Positions 5,799-12,039 of a DNA stretch of 12,751 nt are shown one piece after another. The position numbers and the translations under genes were made by a program. This DNA comes from CAYUEQ01 sp964443805 (GTDB lineage: Bacteria; Bacillota_I; Bacilli_A; RF39; UBA660): assembly GCA_964443805.1 (NCBI GenBank), contig CAYUEQ010000027.1:1-12751 (forward strand), read 5' to 3'. A model generated the notes under the pieces. That model saw only the letters and a program-made list of their open reading frames with translations, was not told the origin of the DNA and did no database searches. Within the stretch, counting starts at the first letter, position 1; the number at the start of each line of letters is the position of its first letter.

Positions 5799-6477
5799 AA
5801 GAATTTAAGTCTAATTTTATTCCAGGTCCCATTGTACTTGAAATAACAATAGTAGTAATAAATTCGTTTTTAACACTTATTGGTCTAGCTTTATTAATTG
5901 TAGTTACCATATATTTAAGGTTTTCGATTAATTTGTCTTCAGTAAATGAACTTTTACCAATTATACTGTGAACATTTCCATATGTATCTGTTTTATATTC
6001 AATCATACCTTTTTTGATATCTTCAACTACTTTAGCTGGATTTGTTGTTACAGTTCCAGTTTTAGGATTTGGCATTAAACCTTTAGGTCCTAAAATTCTA
6101 CCTATTTTACCTAGTTTAATCATCATACTAGGAATAGCAACTATAACATCAAAGTCGAACCAATTGTCTTTTTCTATTTTTTCAATTAATTCATCAGCAC
6201 CAACATAATCTGCTCCTACTGTTTTTGCAGCTTCTGCAGCTTCACCATCAGCAATAACTAAAACTTTTTTAGTTTTGCCAGTACCATTAGGTAATAATAG
6301 TGAACCTCTTAATTGTTGATCACTTTTCTTTGGATTTACATTTAGTTTTAAGACTACTTCTACCGTACTATCAAATTTAGTTATCGAAGTATCTTTAACT
6401 AACTTTATTGCTTCTTCTATAGAATAGAATTTTGTTCTATCTACTTTAGAAAGAGCTTCCACATATTTTCTTCCCAT
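5788..6477 (-). CDS. rplA: 50S ribosomal protein L1
   Basis: L1 forms the mobile stalk at the E site and helps release deacylated tRNA. In many bacteria it also represses the rplK-rplA mRNA. Length is 229 residues, which is normal. The signature GKIGRILGPKGLMPNPKTG is at 123-141 and the conserved end SSTMGPGIKLD at 213-223. AAAGGAAA precedes the ATG at 6477, 44 nt after rplK, with no promoter or terminator seen between them. The last codons overlap the -35 box of the downstream rplJ promoter. Confidence 0.98.
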   Translation of the reverse strand: MGRKYVEALSKVDRTKFYSIEEAIKLVKDTSITKFDSTVEVVLKLNVNPKKSDQQLRGSLLLPNGTGKTKKVLVIADGEAAEAAKTVGADYVGADELIEKIEKDNWFDFDVIVAIPSMMIKLGKIGRILGPKGLMPNPKTGTVTTNPAKVVEDIKKGMIEYKTDTYGNVHSIIGKSSFTEDKLIENLKYMVTTINKARPISVKNEFITTIVISSTMGPGIKLDLNSFDI

Positions 6478-6521
6478 ACTATATTTCCTTTCTAATTGTG
6501 GTATATTAGCGGATTTAAATT

Positions 6522-7127
6522 TTATTGTTCTTCTTCATTATCTTCTTCTTCAGCTTCATTATTAGCTTCATGTTGTTCATCTAAAGCTTCTGCTAATGCT
6601 TCTGCTCCTGCTTCTAATTCTTCAATCTCAGCAGCTCTTTTAGCCATTTCTGCTTCTGCTAATGCAGCTTCTGCAGCTTGTTCAGCTAATTCTTCATCGT
6701 TTATACCTTTAATCGCAATACCCATATTACGTGCTGTTCCACCAATGATTTTCATTGCTTCTTCAACTGTATATGCATTTAAATCTGGTAGTTTAGTTTC
6801 TGCGATATTACGTACATCATCTTGAGTTATAGTTGCAACTAATTCGTTTGCACCTTTTCCACTACCTTTATCAATCTTAGCTGCTTTTTTAAGCAAGAAT
6901 GATGCAGGTGGAGTTTTTAACACAAAATCATACGAACGATCTTCATATAAAGAAATTTCAACAGGTAATACATCTCCCATTTTGTCTCGACTTGCGTCAT
7001 TAAATTTTTGACAAAACTCAGCTAAATTAATACCTAAAGGACCTAGAATAGTTCCTACAGGTGGAGCTGGAGTAGCTTTACCAGCTGGAATTTGTAATTT
7101 TACTACTTTTACGACTTCTTTTGCCAC
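6522..7127 (-). CDS. rplK: 50S ribosomal protein L11 with long acidic C-terminal tail
   Basis: L11 sits at the GTPase-associated centre beside the L10-L12 stalk and is needed for stringent factor activation. The normal protein, residues 1-141, is intact: LQIPAGKATPAPPVG (11-25), the linker and KTPPAS (71-76), then the rRNA-binding domain ending KIIGGTARNMGI (126-137). Most L11 proteins stop at about 141 residues. This one continues to 201 with a tail of 60 residues containing 21 Glu, 3 Asp and 17 Ala but only one Lys and one Arg. It is helix-prone and ends in an acidic run. The frame is open with no frameshift sign. GGAGGTG precedes the ATG at 7127, and an L1-type leader lies upstream. Confidence 0.96.
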   Translation of the reverse strand: MAKEVVKVVKLQIPAGKATPAPPVGTILGPLGINLAEFCQKFNDASRDKMGDVLPVEISLYEDRSYDFVLKTPPASFLLKKAAKIDKGSGKGANELVATITQDDVRNIAETKLPDLNAYTVEEAMKIIGGTARNMGIAIKGINDEELAEQAAEAALAEAEMAKRAAEIEELEAGAEALAEALDEQHEANNEAEEEDNEEEQ

Positions 7128-7160
7128 GAAAACACCTCCGTTTATATTTTTTTACTCGTG

Positions 7161-7199
7161 TTAGTGGTATAGGGCAAATCCGCATTTCCCTCCCACTAA
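7161..7199 (-). promoter_or_regulatory. L1-binding-type leader structure of rplK-rplA
   Basis: Minus-strand RNA has a closing stem UUAGUGG/CCACUAA (7193-7199/7161-7167) and an inner stem AGGG/CCCU (7188-7191/7171-7174) extended by AAAU/AUUU, with an asymmetric internal loop. The GUGGGAGG and ACCACU parts resemble the L1-binding element found in rplK leaders and in 23S rRNA helix 76-78. L1 binding here would repress both genes. Recognised by eye from pattern and position, 34 nt before the rplK start. Confidence 0.65.
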
Positions 7200-7231
7200 A
7201 GCAATTTATTTATAAAATTAATTGCATTAAG

Positions 7232-7260
7232 ATATTAACACAATATGCATCAACTTGCAA
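7232..7260 (-). promoter_or_regulatory. Promoter of rplK-rplA
   Basis: TTGCAA (7255-7260), 17 nt, then TAATAT (7232-7237) preceded by TGT, an extended -10. The predicted start near 7225 would transcribe the whole L1-type leader. A 10-bp inverted repeat, ATTAATTGCA/TGCAATTAAT (7217-7226/7256-7265), flanks the promoter. Confidence 0.6.
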
Positions 7261-7279
7261 TTAATATTACAAAACAAAA

Positions 7280-7819
7280 TTAATTTTTACTTACTTGGAA
7301 TAATTCAACTTCTATTGAAGTTTCCTGTCCAAATAAATCTATTAATACATTTAGATGATTAGATTCTGTATCAAAGTTTTCAACAGTACCTAACATTCCT
7401 TTAAATGGTCCGTCAATAATGTTAACTTTATCTCCAACTTTTAGTTCCTCTTCGATATTAGTTCTACTCATACCTACAGTAGCTAGAATTTTATCAATTT
7501 CTTCTGGAAGCAGTGGAGTAGGTTTTGCACCTTTACCAGATGACCCAATAAATCCAGTTACACCTGGAGTATTACGTACTATGTACCATGCTTCATCACT
7601 CATAATCATTTCAACTAGAATATATCCTGGAAACATTTTTCTCATTTTTTCTTTTTTAACACCGTCTTTTACAACAATTTCTTTTGTTTCTGGAACGATT
7701 ACTCTAAAAACATGATCTTGCATTTCCATTGATTCAGTACGCATTTCTAATTTTTCTTTTACTTTAGATTCATGCCCACTATAAGTATTAACAACATACC
7801 ATAACTTTTCGTTTTCCAT
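7280..7819 (-). CDS. nusG: Transcription termination/antitermination factor NusG
   Basis: NusG binds RNA polymerase and modulates pausing and termination; in Gram-positives it can cause pausing at T-rich sites. The protein has 179 residues. The NGN domain covers about 5-115 with LWYVVNTYSGHE (6-17), the conserved FPGYILVEM (63-71) and AWYIVRNTPGVTGFIG (77-92). The C-terminal KOW domain starts VGDKVNIIDGPFKGMLGTV (128-146). The ATG at 7819 overlaps the secE stop by one base (TAATG), with AAAGGATGG about 10 nt upstream, so the two are translationally coupled. No terminator is evident after the TAA stop. Confidence 0.97.
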   Translation of the reverse strand: MENEKLWYVVNTYSGHESKVKEKLEMRTESMEMQDHVFRVIVPETKEIVVKDGVKKEKMRKMFPGYILVEMIMSDEAWYIVRNTPGVTGFIGSSGKGAKPTPLLPEEIDKILATVGMSRTNIEEELKVGDKVNIIDGPFKGMLGTVENFDTESNHLNVLIDLFGQETSIEVELFQVSKN

Positions 7820-8049
7820 TAATTAAACCATCCTTTTATAAAAGCAAATAACACATCTAGACCAAAGAAAAATAATGAAAAAAACAAACAAAATATAACT
7901 GTTGCAATAGTATACTTTACCATGTTTTTTAAACTTGGCCATTTTACTTTAGATAATTCTTTTATAACACTCTTAAAATAATTATCTTTTTTCTTAGTTG
8001 TTTTTTTGTTTTTAGGCTTTATTTTCTTTTTACTGTCTTTTTTATTCAT
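7819..8049 (-). CDS. secE: Preprotein translocase subunit SecE
   Basis: SecE clamps SecY in the Sec channel of the cytoplasmic membrane. This is the short single-span Gram-positive type. A very lysine-rich tail (residues 2-22) leads to the amphipathic helix with the hallmark VKWPS (35-39), then one membrane span (about 45-66). I start it at the ATG at 8049, giving 76 residues, because GAGGTG lies 7 nt upstream. An in-frame GTG at 8058 is part of that ribosome site and would add MFL. It precedes nusG in the universal secE-nusG pair. The usual small upstream gene rpmG is absent: only 76 nt separate secE from the sigma factor. Confidence 0.95.
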   Translation of the reverse strand: MNKKDSKKKIKPKNKKTTKKKDNYFKSVIKELSKVKWPSLKNMVKYTIATVIFCLFFSLFFFGLDVLFAFIKGWFN

Positions 8050-8053
8050 TAAA

Positions 8054-8060
8054 AACACCT
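8054..8060 (-). promoter_or_regulatory. Ribosome binding site that fixes the secE start
   Basis: AGAGGTG followed by six bases and ATG at 8049. Its GTG is in frame and could be taken as a start codon, but as a Shine-Dalgarno sequence it explains the ATG start better. Confidence 0.7.
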
Positions 8061-8086
8061 CTATTTTACTTCAAAATAAAAACACT

Positions 8087-8117
8087 TCTTCGTGCTAATT
8101 ATAATATAGCACAAAGA
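8087..8117 (-). terminator. Hairpin between the sigma-factor gene and secE, possible terminator
   Basis: Minus-strand arms 8107-8117 and 8087-8097 pair over 11 bp with one G-U, around a 9-base loop, followed after a 4-5-nt gap by UUUUUAUUUU. The gap makes it a less than ideal intrinsic terminator. The loop and left arm contain the -10 region of the secE promoter, so terminator and promoter overlap. Confidence 0.5.
8103..8115 (-). repeat. 13-nt promoter-region repeat, copy 1
   Basis: Minus-strand TTTGTGCTATATT, identical to 9788-9800. Both copies contain TGCTATATT, an extended -10 box, and both lie in intergenic gaps just before an operon (here secE-nusG). Confidence 0.6.
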
Positions 8118-8131
8118 CTTTGTTTTTACAA
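8103..8131 (-). promoter_or_regulatory. Candidate secE-nusG promoter
   Basis: TTGTAA (8126-8131, spanning the stop codon of the sigma gene), 17 nt, then TATATT (8103-8108) preceded by TGC, an extended -10. An overlapping TATAAT (8098-8103) could serve instead. The 13-mer TTTGTGCTATATT here recurs before mrnC. Confidence 0.55.
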
Positions 8132-8731
8132 TATTTTTCTTATCTTAGTTCTAATTCTATTCCTTGTATTATCGATTTGTTTTGGAGTTTTATCTAACAA
8201 TGTTGCAATTTCTATATAATCAAGTCCATGAATCATTAATGATAAGACTTCATTTTCATTATCTGATAAGACTTCTTTAGCTTGTTCTAATAGTTCCTCT
8301 GCATTTTCATCAGCTTCAATATTCGTTAATGGATCATTTTCACTCTTATCACTTAGGATATACATTAATGGTTGTTTAAATTGATCATAAGTATGTTCTA
8401 AAGACAGTGATTCAAACATTATTTTATTCTTTAATCTATTAGCACTTTTTAAATAACTTTTTATTTTTCGTTCAACACATAAAGTAATAAATGTTGCAAG
8501 TGATGCATTCTTATCATCACGATAGTTGTTAATCGCATCGAAAAAGCCAATTAAAGATTCTTGATATATATCATTTTTATCAATACCTAAGGTCCATGCC
8601 ATATTGGAATATTTTTTCATTAAAATATCTATAATATATTTGTATTTATCTAATACTATTTCTTTTGCATATTCATCATTTTCTTTAATCATAAACAATA
8701 ATTCATTATCATTTACATCTTTATAAATCAT
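8126..8731 (-). CDS. sigH: SigH-like sigma-70 family RNA polymerase sigma factor
   Basis: This 201-residue protein is a sigma factor with regions 2 and 4. Region 2 (about 25-105) has DIYQESLIGFFDAINNYR (54-71), the core-binding and -10-recognition helices, followed by ATFITLCVERKIKSYLK (79-95). Region 4 (about 150-201) has LSDNENEVLSLMIHGLDYIE (155-174) and the helix-turn-helix TPKQIDNTRNRIRTK. Sequence style and position (rlmB - sigma - secE) match SigH, which in B. subtilis drives stationary-phase, competence and sporulation genes. Its regulon here is unknown; linkage to pilin-like genes suggests a competence or surface role, which is only a guess. It starts one base after the rlmB stop, with AAGGTG inside rlmB. 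Confidence 0.88.
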   Translation of the reverse strand: MIYKDVNDNELLFMIKENDEYAKEIVLDKYKYIIDILMKKYSNMAWTLGIDKNDIYQESLIGFFDAINNYRDDKNASLATFITLCVERKIKSYLKSANRLKNKIMFESLSLEHTYDQFKQPLMYILSDKSENDPLTNIEADENAEELLEQAKEVLSDNENEVLSLMIHGLDYIEIATLLDKTPKQIDNTRNRIRTKIRKIL

Positions 8732-8732
8732 T

Positions 8733-9416
8733 TTAATTAATCACCTTGTATATCAATATCCCTGCAGCAACTGATGCATTTAAACTATTTAGTTTCCCTT
8801 TCATTGGAATTGAAATTAATTCATCACAATTAGCTGCAACAATTTTACTTATCCCTTTACCTTCATTACCAATAACTAAAACTGTTTTATCAGCATAGTC
8901 AACTTCTTGATAATCCCTACCTGCTACATCACTACCATAAATAAAGAAACCTTTATCTTTTAATTTACTTATAGTTTGAGTTAAATTATTAACTTGACAA
9001 ACATTAACATAAGTTAAAGCACCAGCACTAGTTTTCATTACAGTGGAATTAACTTTTGCACTGCGATCTTGAGGTATTATAATATTTTTAATACCAGCAG
9101 TTTCACATGTTCTAATTATGGCACCAAGATTATGTGGGTCTTCGATATGGTCTAAAATTACAACTAAGTTGTCGTTATAAACATCTTCTAGTTTTCCATA
9201 TTTATACTCATCTATAATTGCTACTATTCCTTGATGATTATTAGTTTGAGCAATACTATTAAGTTCTTTATTATTAGAACTGATATATTTTATTCCTAAT
9301 TCTTTAATTAAATTAATTATTTTTTTATCGTTAAATGTATTACTTAAATAAACTTTTCTAATTAAAGAAGAATTGTTTTTTATTTCATTAAATACATTTT
9401 TTCCATATACAATCAT
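8733..9416 (-). CDS. rlmB: SpoU-family 23S rRNA (guanosine-2'-O-)-methyltransferase RlmB
   Basis: RlmB-type SPOUT enzymes methylate the 2'-O of a guanosine in the 23S peptidyl-transferase region using SAM. The 227-residue protein has the N-terminal substrate-binding domain (to about 75) and the trefoil-knot domain. Motif 1 is DPHNLGAIIRTC (93-104), motif 2 is VLVIGNEGKGIS (179-190) and motif 3 is IPMKGKLNSLNASVAAGI (203-220). The ATG at 9416 directly follows the mrnC stop (TAAATG), with a ribosome site inside mrnC, so it is co-translated with mrnC and the sigma gene. The position after mrnC is the standard Bacillota arrangement and favours RlmB over other SpoU paralogues; exact target not provable from sequence. 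Confidence 0.92.
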   Translation of the reverse strand: MIVYGKNVFNEIKNNSSLIRKVYLSNTFNDKKIINLIKELGIKYISSNNKELNSIAQTNNHQGIVAIIDEYKYGKLEDVYNDNLVVILDHIEDPHNLGAIIRTCETAGIKNIIIPQDRSAKVNSTVMKTSAGALTYVNVCQVNNLTQTISKLKDKGFFIYGSDVAGRDYQEVDYADKTVLVIGNEGKGISKIVAANCDELISIPMKGKLNSLNASVAAGILIYKVIN

Positions 9417-9770
9417 TTATTCACCAACAATTTCATTTATAATTTCTTCTATTCTATTTGTATTACTATCTAAGTACAATTGTCCAAACAAACATTCAAA
9501 TCCTGTTGCCAGTCGATATGATTTGATATCAGCACTTTTACTTCTACCACCTTTTGCATTACGGCCTTGTCTTATAATATCTAATTCTTTTTCTGTTAGA
9601 ATTTTATTTTCTATTAATTTATCTAAATGTTTTTTTTGGCTTTTAGCACTTACATAATTTAAACTTATTTCTTGTATTTCTTTTAATTTTATATCCTTTT
9701 TTACTAGATACTTTCTTATATATAGTTCGTATACCGCATCTCCTAAATATGCCAAAACTAAATTATTCAT
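9417..9770 (-). CDS. mrnC: Mini-ribonuclease III
   Basis: Mini-III is an RNase III catalytic domain without the double-stranded-RNA-binding domain; in Bacillus it matures 23S rRNA ends. At 117 residues this copy is shorter than the B. subtilis protein (about 143), missing some residues at each end. The catalytic core is intact: LAYLGDAVYELYIR (6-19) with acidic D11 and E15, SAKSQ (41-45), the loop RQGRNAKGG (67-75) and TGFECLFGQLYL (89-100) with E92. The ATG at 9770 has GGTGAA upstream, and an in-frame TGA lies three codons before it. First gene of the mrnC-rlmB-sigH run, 48 nt after trxB. Confidence 0.93.
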   Translation of the reverse strand: MNNLVLAYLGDAVYELYIRKYLVKKDIKLKEIQEISLNYVSAKSQKKHLDKLIENKILTEKELDIIRQGRNAKGGRSKSADIKSYRLATGFECLFGQLYLDSNTNRIEEIINEIVGE

Positions 9771-9787
9771 AGTTCTTCACCAGTTAA

Positions 9788-9800
9788 AATATAGCACAAA
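9788..9800 (-). repeat. 13-nt promoter-region repeat, copy 2 (candidate mrnC promoter)
   Basis: Minus-strand TTTGTGCTATATT, identical to 8103-8115, in the trxB-mrnC gap. It contains TGC-TATATT, an extended -10 (TATATT at 9788-9793). No convincing -35 is seen (TATCTT at 17 nt). The predicted start, near 9781, is about 11 nt before the mrnC ATG, just leaving room for GGTGAA. Confidence 0.5.
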
Positions 9801-9818
9801 TTAACTAAAAAAGATATT

Positions 9819-10721
9819 TTAATCATTTTGTTTTAAGTGTTGAAAAACATTGTGAGCAGCTGTTGCTCCATCACTAGTTGCAGTAATTATTTGATATAGC
9901 TCTTTTTCAATTATGTCTCCGCAAGCATAGATTCCAGGAATATTTGTTTCCATTTTTTCGTTTACCTTAATATAATCATATTCATTAGTAATATTTAAAT
10001 CTTTAACAAAAGAAGCGCTTGGATTAAATCCGATATATATAAATAGTCCATCAGTTTTAATTCGTTCTCCATTATTTAAGATTAACTCATTTACTTTATT
10101 ATCTTTTTCGATAATTTCCACAACTTCTGTATCCATTTTTATATCTACATTATCTAATTTTTTTAACTTCTTTTGATAATCAATTTCTCCACGAAGATTT
10201 GAACCTCTATTTAAAACAGTAACTTTATTACAAATATTTGCCAGGTAAAGAGTTTGACCTAGCGCACTATTTCCTCCACCAACAACAACTACATCTAAGT
10301 CTTTATAAAATGGCCCATCACATATTGCACAATAACTAATTCCTTTGCCTTCAAGTTTTTCTATATTTGGTATATCTAACTTTTTATTAGTTCTACCAGT
10401 TGCAATTATTATAGTTTTAGTTTTATATTCTTTATCTTTAGTTTTAACAATTTTTTCTTGATCATTAACATTAACTATATTCATAACACTTTCAAATTTG
10501 TAGGGAATATTTAATTTATTAACATGTTCAAAAAAATTATATGCTAAGTCCGCTCCATTTATATTAGGTAGTCCCGGATAATTATCAATAATGTTAGTAA
10601 AGTTCACTAAACCTCCAGGAGCATTTTTTTCTAACATAAGAACTTTTAATCCACTTCTAGTTGCATAAATACCTGCAGCTATTCCTGCTGGTCCCATTCC
10701 TATAATTATTACATCATACAT
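9819..10721 (-). CDS. trxB: Thioredoxin reductase-family flavoprotein with an altered NADPH site
   Basis: TrxB reduces thioredoxin through FAD and a redox-active CxxC, usually with NADPH. The 300-residue protein has the FAD motif IIGMGPAGIAAGIYATRSG (6-24), the active site CAICDG (131-136) and a second nucleotide fold GGGNSALGQ (148-156), then the C-terminal FAD site ACGDI (266-270). Several residues that define NADPH-dependent TrxB differ. GGGxSAxEE is GGGNSALGQ, HRRxxxRA is NRGSNLRG (171-178), GGQ after the FAD fold is GGL (36-38) and LRQ is LYQ (275-277). It may be a low-affinity, NADH-, ferredoxin- or flavodoxin-dependent relative. Start at 10721 with GGTGATGAG and a possible extended -10. 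Confidence 0.88.
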   Translation of the reverse strand: MYDVIIIGMGPAGIAAGIYATRSGLKVLMLEKNAPGGLVNFTNIIDNYPGLPNINGADLAYNFFEHVNKLNIPYKFESVMNIVNVNDQEKIVKTKDKEYKTKTIIIATGRTNKKLDIPNIEKLEGKGISYCAICDGPFYKDLDVVVVGGGNSALGQTLYLANICNKVTVLNRGSNLRGEIDYQKKLKKLDNVDIKMDTEVVEIIEKDNKVNELILNNGERIKTDGLFIYIGFNPSASFVKDLNITNEYDYIKVNEKMETNIPGIYACGDIIEKELYQIITATSDGATAAHNVFQHLKQND

Positions 10722-10739
10722 AAACTCATCACCATTAAA

Positions 10740-10748
10740 AGTATATCA
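10740..10748 (-). promoter_or_regulatory. Candidate extended -10 promoter of trxB
   Basis: TGATATACT on the minus strand (TATACT at 10740-10745 with TG one base upstream). No good -35 is seen; the upstream DNA is a T-rich tract. The predicted start, near 10733, leaves a 12-nt leader carrying GGTGATGAG. The lgt stop is only 30 nt upstream and no terminator is seen, so read-through from lgt is equally possible. Confidence 0.35.
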
Positions 10749-10778
10749 TGATAAAAAGAAAAAAGAATCGATATTTGT

Positions 10779-11594
10779 CTAAAACTTAACATTAGTATCA
10801 ATTCCTATTTCATTATATAAATCTTCAAATTTACTTTTTCTACTTAATATATATATCCAAATAACACCAATTATAAATAAAACTATCGAAACAATTTGAG
10901 CAACTTTAAAACCACCAAACATTAATGAATCAGTTCTACTTGATTCGATAATAAATCTCCCTACACTATACCAAACAAAGTAAAATGCAGTAATATGCCC
11001 AACTTTAATATATTTAGTTTTTCTAATTATTAACAAAATTATTAAACCAATAAAACACCAGATTGATTCATATAAAAATGTTGGATGATAATAATTGCCA
11101 TCAATATACATACCTTCGATTATAAAGTTTGGTATTCTATATTGTTGTAAGGTTTCTAAAGTTGTAGCTGCTCCATGGGCTTCGCTATTAAAGAAGTTCC
11201 CCCATCTCCCCACAACTTGTCCTAATAATAAACCAGGCGCCATTAAATCAAACATTTTTATAGGTTTAACATTATGTTTCTTACTATAGAAAACAATAGT
11301 TAACATCCCTACAATTATTCCTCCATGGACCGCAAGCCCGCCATTCCAAACTTTAATAATTTCAGTTAAATTGGCACTATAGTAACTCCAATTGAAAATT
11401 ATATAATAGAGTCTGGCGCCGATAAAACCATTAATAACTGTCCAAAATATTAAATTAAAGATAAAATCTTGATTAAGCTTAAATTTCTTAGATTCTCTAG
11501 TAATTAACATACTTGCTAATACAAAAGCTATAATCAACAAAAACGCATACCACTTTAATTTGAAAAATCCTAAGTCAATTAATACTGAATTCAT
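10779..11594 (-). CDS. lgt: Phosphatidylglycerol-prolipoprotein diacylglyceryl transferase
   Basis: Lgt transfers diacylglycerol from phosphatidylglycerol to the lipobox cysteine of prolipoproteins, the first step of lipoprotein maturation, in the cytoplasmic membrane. The 271-residue protein has about seven membrane spans. WNGGLAVHGGIIVG (83-96) holds the conserved histidine H90, the Lgt signature is GRWGNFFNSEAHG (129-141), YHPTFLYES (169-177) follows, and GRFIIESSRTD (212-222) supplies the C-terminal Arg/Glu set. All expected catalytic-region residues are present. Its ATG overlaps the yvlD stop by one base (TAATG), with GAAGGAA inside yvlD. In Listeria and Bacillus hprK lies before lgt; here it does not. 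Confidence 0.97.
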   Translation of the reverse strand: MNSVLIDLGFFKLKWYAFLLIIAFVLASMLITRESKKFKLNQDFIFNLIFWTVINGFIGARLYYIIFNWSYYSANLTEIIKVWNGGLAVHGGIIVGMLTIVFYSKKHNVKPIKMFDLMAPGLLLGQVVGRWGNFFNSEAHGAATTLETLQQYRIPNFIIEGMYIDGNYYHPTFLYESIWCFIGLIILLIIRKTKYIKVGHITAFYFVWYSVGRFIIESSRTDSLMFGGFKVAQIVSIVLFIIGVIWIYILSRKSKFEDLYNEIGIDTNVKF

Positions 11595-12007
11595 TATTTT
11601 CCTTCTTTCGTTAATGGTTTAACAATTAATACCTCAAGAAATATATTCATAAAAGATATAAACAATGCTATAAAAAACGGAATAAAGAAACCATGTATTT
11701 GAAAGTTAGGGTTTAACATTAAACTAGTTAACTTTAATATTATAACGTTAACAAAAGGATAAAATAATCCAACAGTAAATATTGTAACAGGCAATGTTAA
11801 AAAGATTAAAATTGGTTTTACCGTTTGATTTAATATACATATAATAAACGATGCTAATAGTGCATACCAAAATGAAGAAACATATAATCCTTTAAATAAC
11901 ATTGATGCCATCATCAAGACAATTGAGTAAACTACTAAACTTAGTATAAATTCAAGTAAAGTATTTTTATTACTTTTTTTATAATTTAAATCTATTCTTG
12001 TTATCAT
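11594..12007 (-). CDS. yvlD: YvlD-family (phage holin 4-like) membrane protein
   Basis: The 137-residue protein has about four membrane spans (near 18-37, 45-65, 70-92 and 105-130) and fits the YvlD/Phage_holin_4_2 family. The marks are LNQTVKPILIFLTLPVTIFT (59-78) with LN and KP in the second-third span, followed by VGLFYPFVNVIIL (79-91). The family is chromosomal, not phage-derived, and its function is not established; in Bacillus it is linked to envelope stress genes. It lies between uvrA and lgt, as in Listeria-type gene orders, which supports the call. AGAAGGAGGAA before the ATG at 12007 is a strong site. A TATAAT (12023-12028) lies just upstream, but without a clear -35. Confidence 0.85.
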   Translation of the reverse strand: MITRIDLNYKKSNKNTLLEFILSLVVYSIVLMMASMLFKGLYVSSFWYALLASFIICILNQTVKPILIFLTLPVTIFTVGLFYPFVNVIILKLTSLMLNPNFQIHGFFIPFFIALFISFMNIFLEVLIVKPLTKEGK

Positions 12008-12039
12008 CTGTATTCCTCCTTCTATATTATACTATACAT

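Noticed and set aside
6496..6825. Plus-strand open frame rich in Ser and Ala opposite rplK
   Set aside because: It is the antisense image of the Glu/Ala-rich L11 tail; no ribosome site and no recognisable protein features.
8050..8058. GTG start for secE, adding MFL
   Set aside because: The GTG is part of the GAGGTG ribosome site for the ATG at 8049.
9771..9785. UGA read as Trp (code 4), which would extend MrnC upstream through an in-frame TGG-TGA
   Set aside because: The extra residues resemble no Mini-III N-terminus, a ribosome site lies exactly there, and all other conserved Trp residues use TGG.
10749..10779. Terminator between lgt and trxB
   Set aside because: There is a T-rich tract but no convincing stem before it.
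7419..11289. Plus-strand open frames opposite nusG (7419-7715), rlmB/mrnC (9373-9657) and lgt (11095-11289)
   Set aside because: Each is fully covered by a well-conserved minus-strand gene and lacks start signals.
11594..12007. Phage holin, hence a prophage remnant
   Set aside because: The family name is historical; this is the chromosomal YvlD type in its usual neighbourhood between uvrA and lgt, with no phage genes around it.
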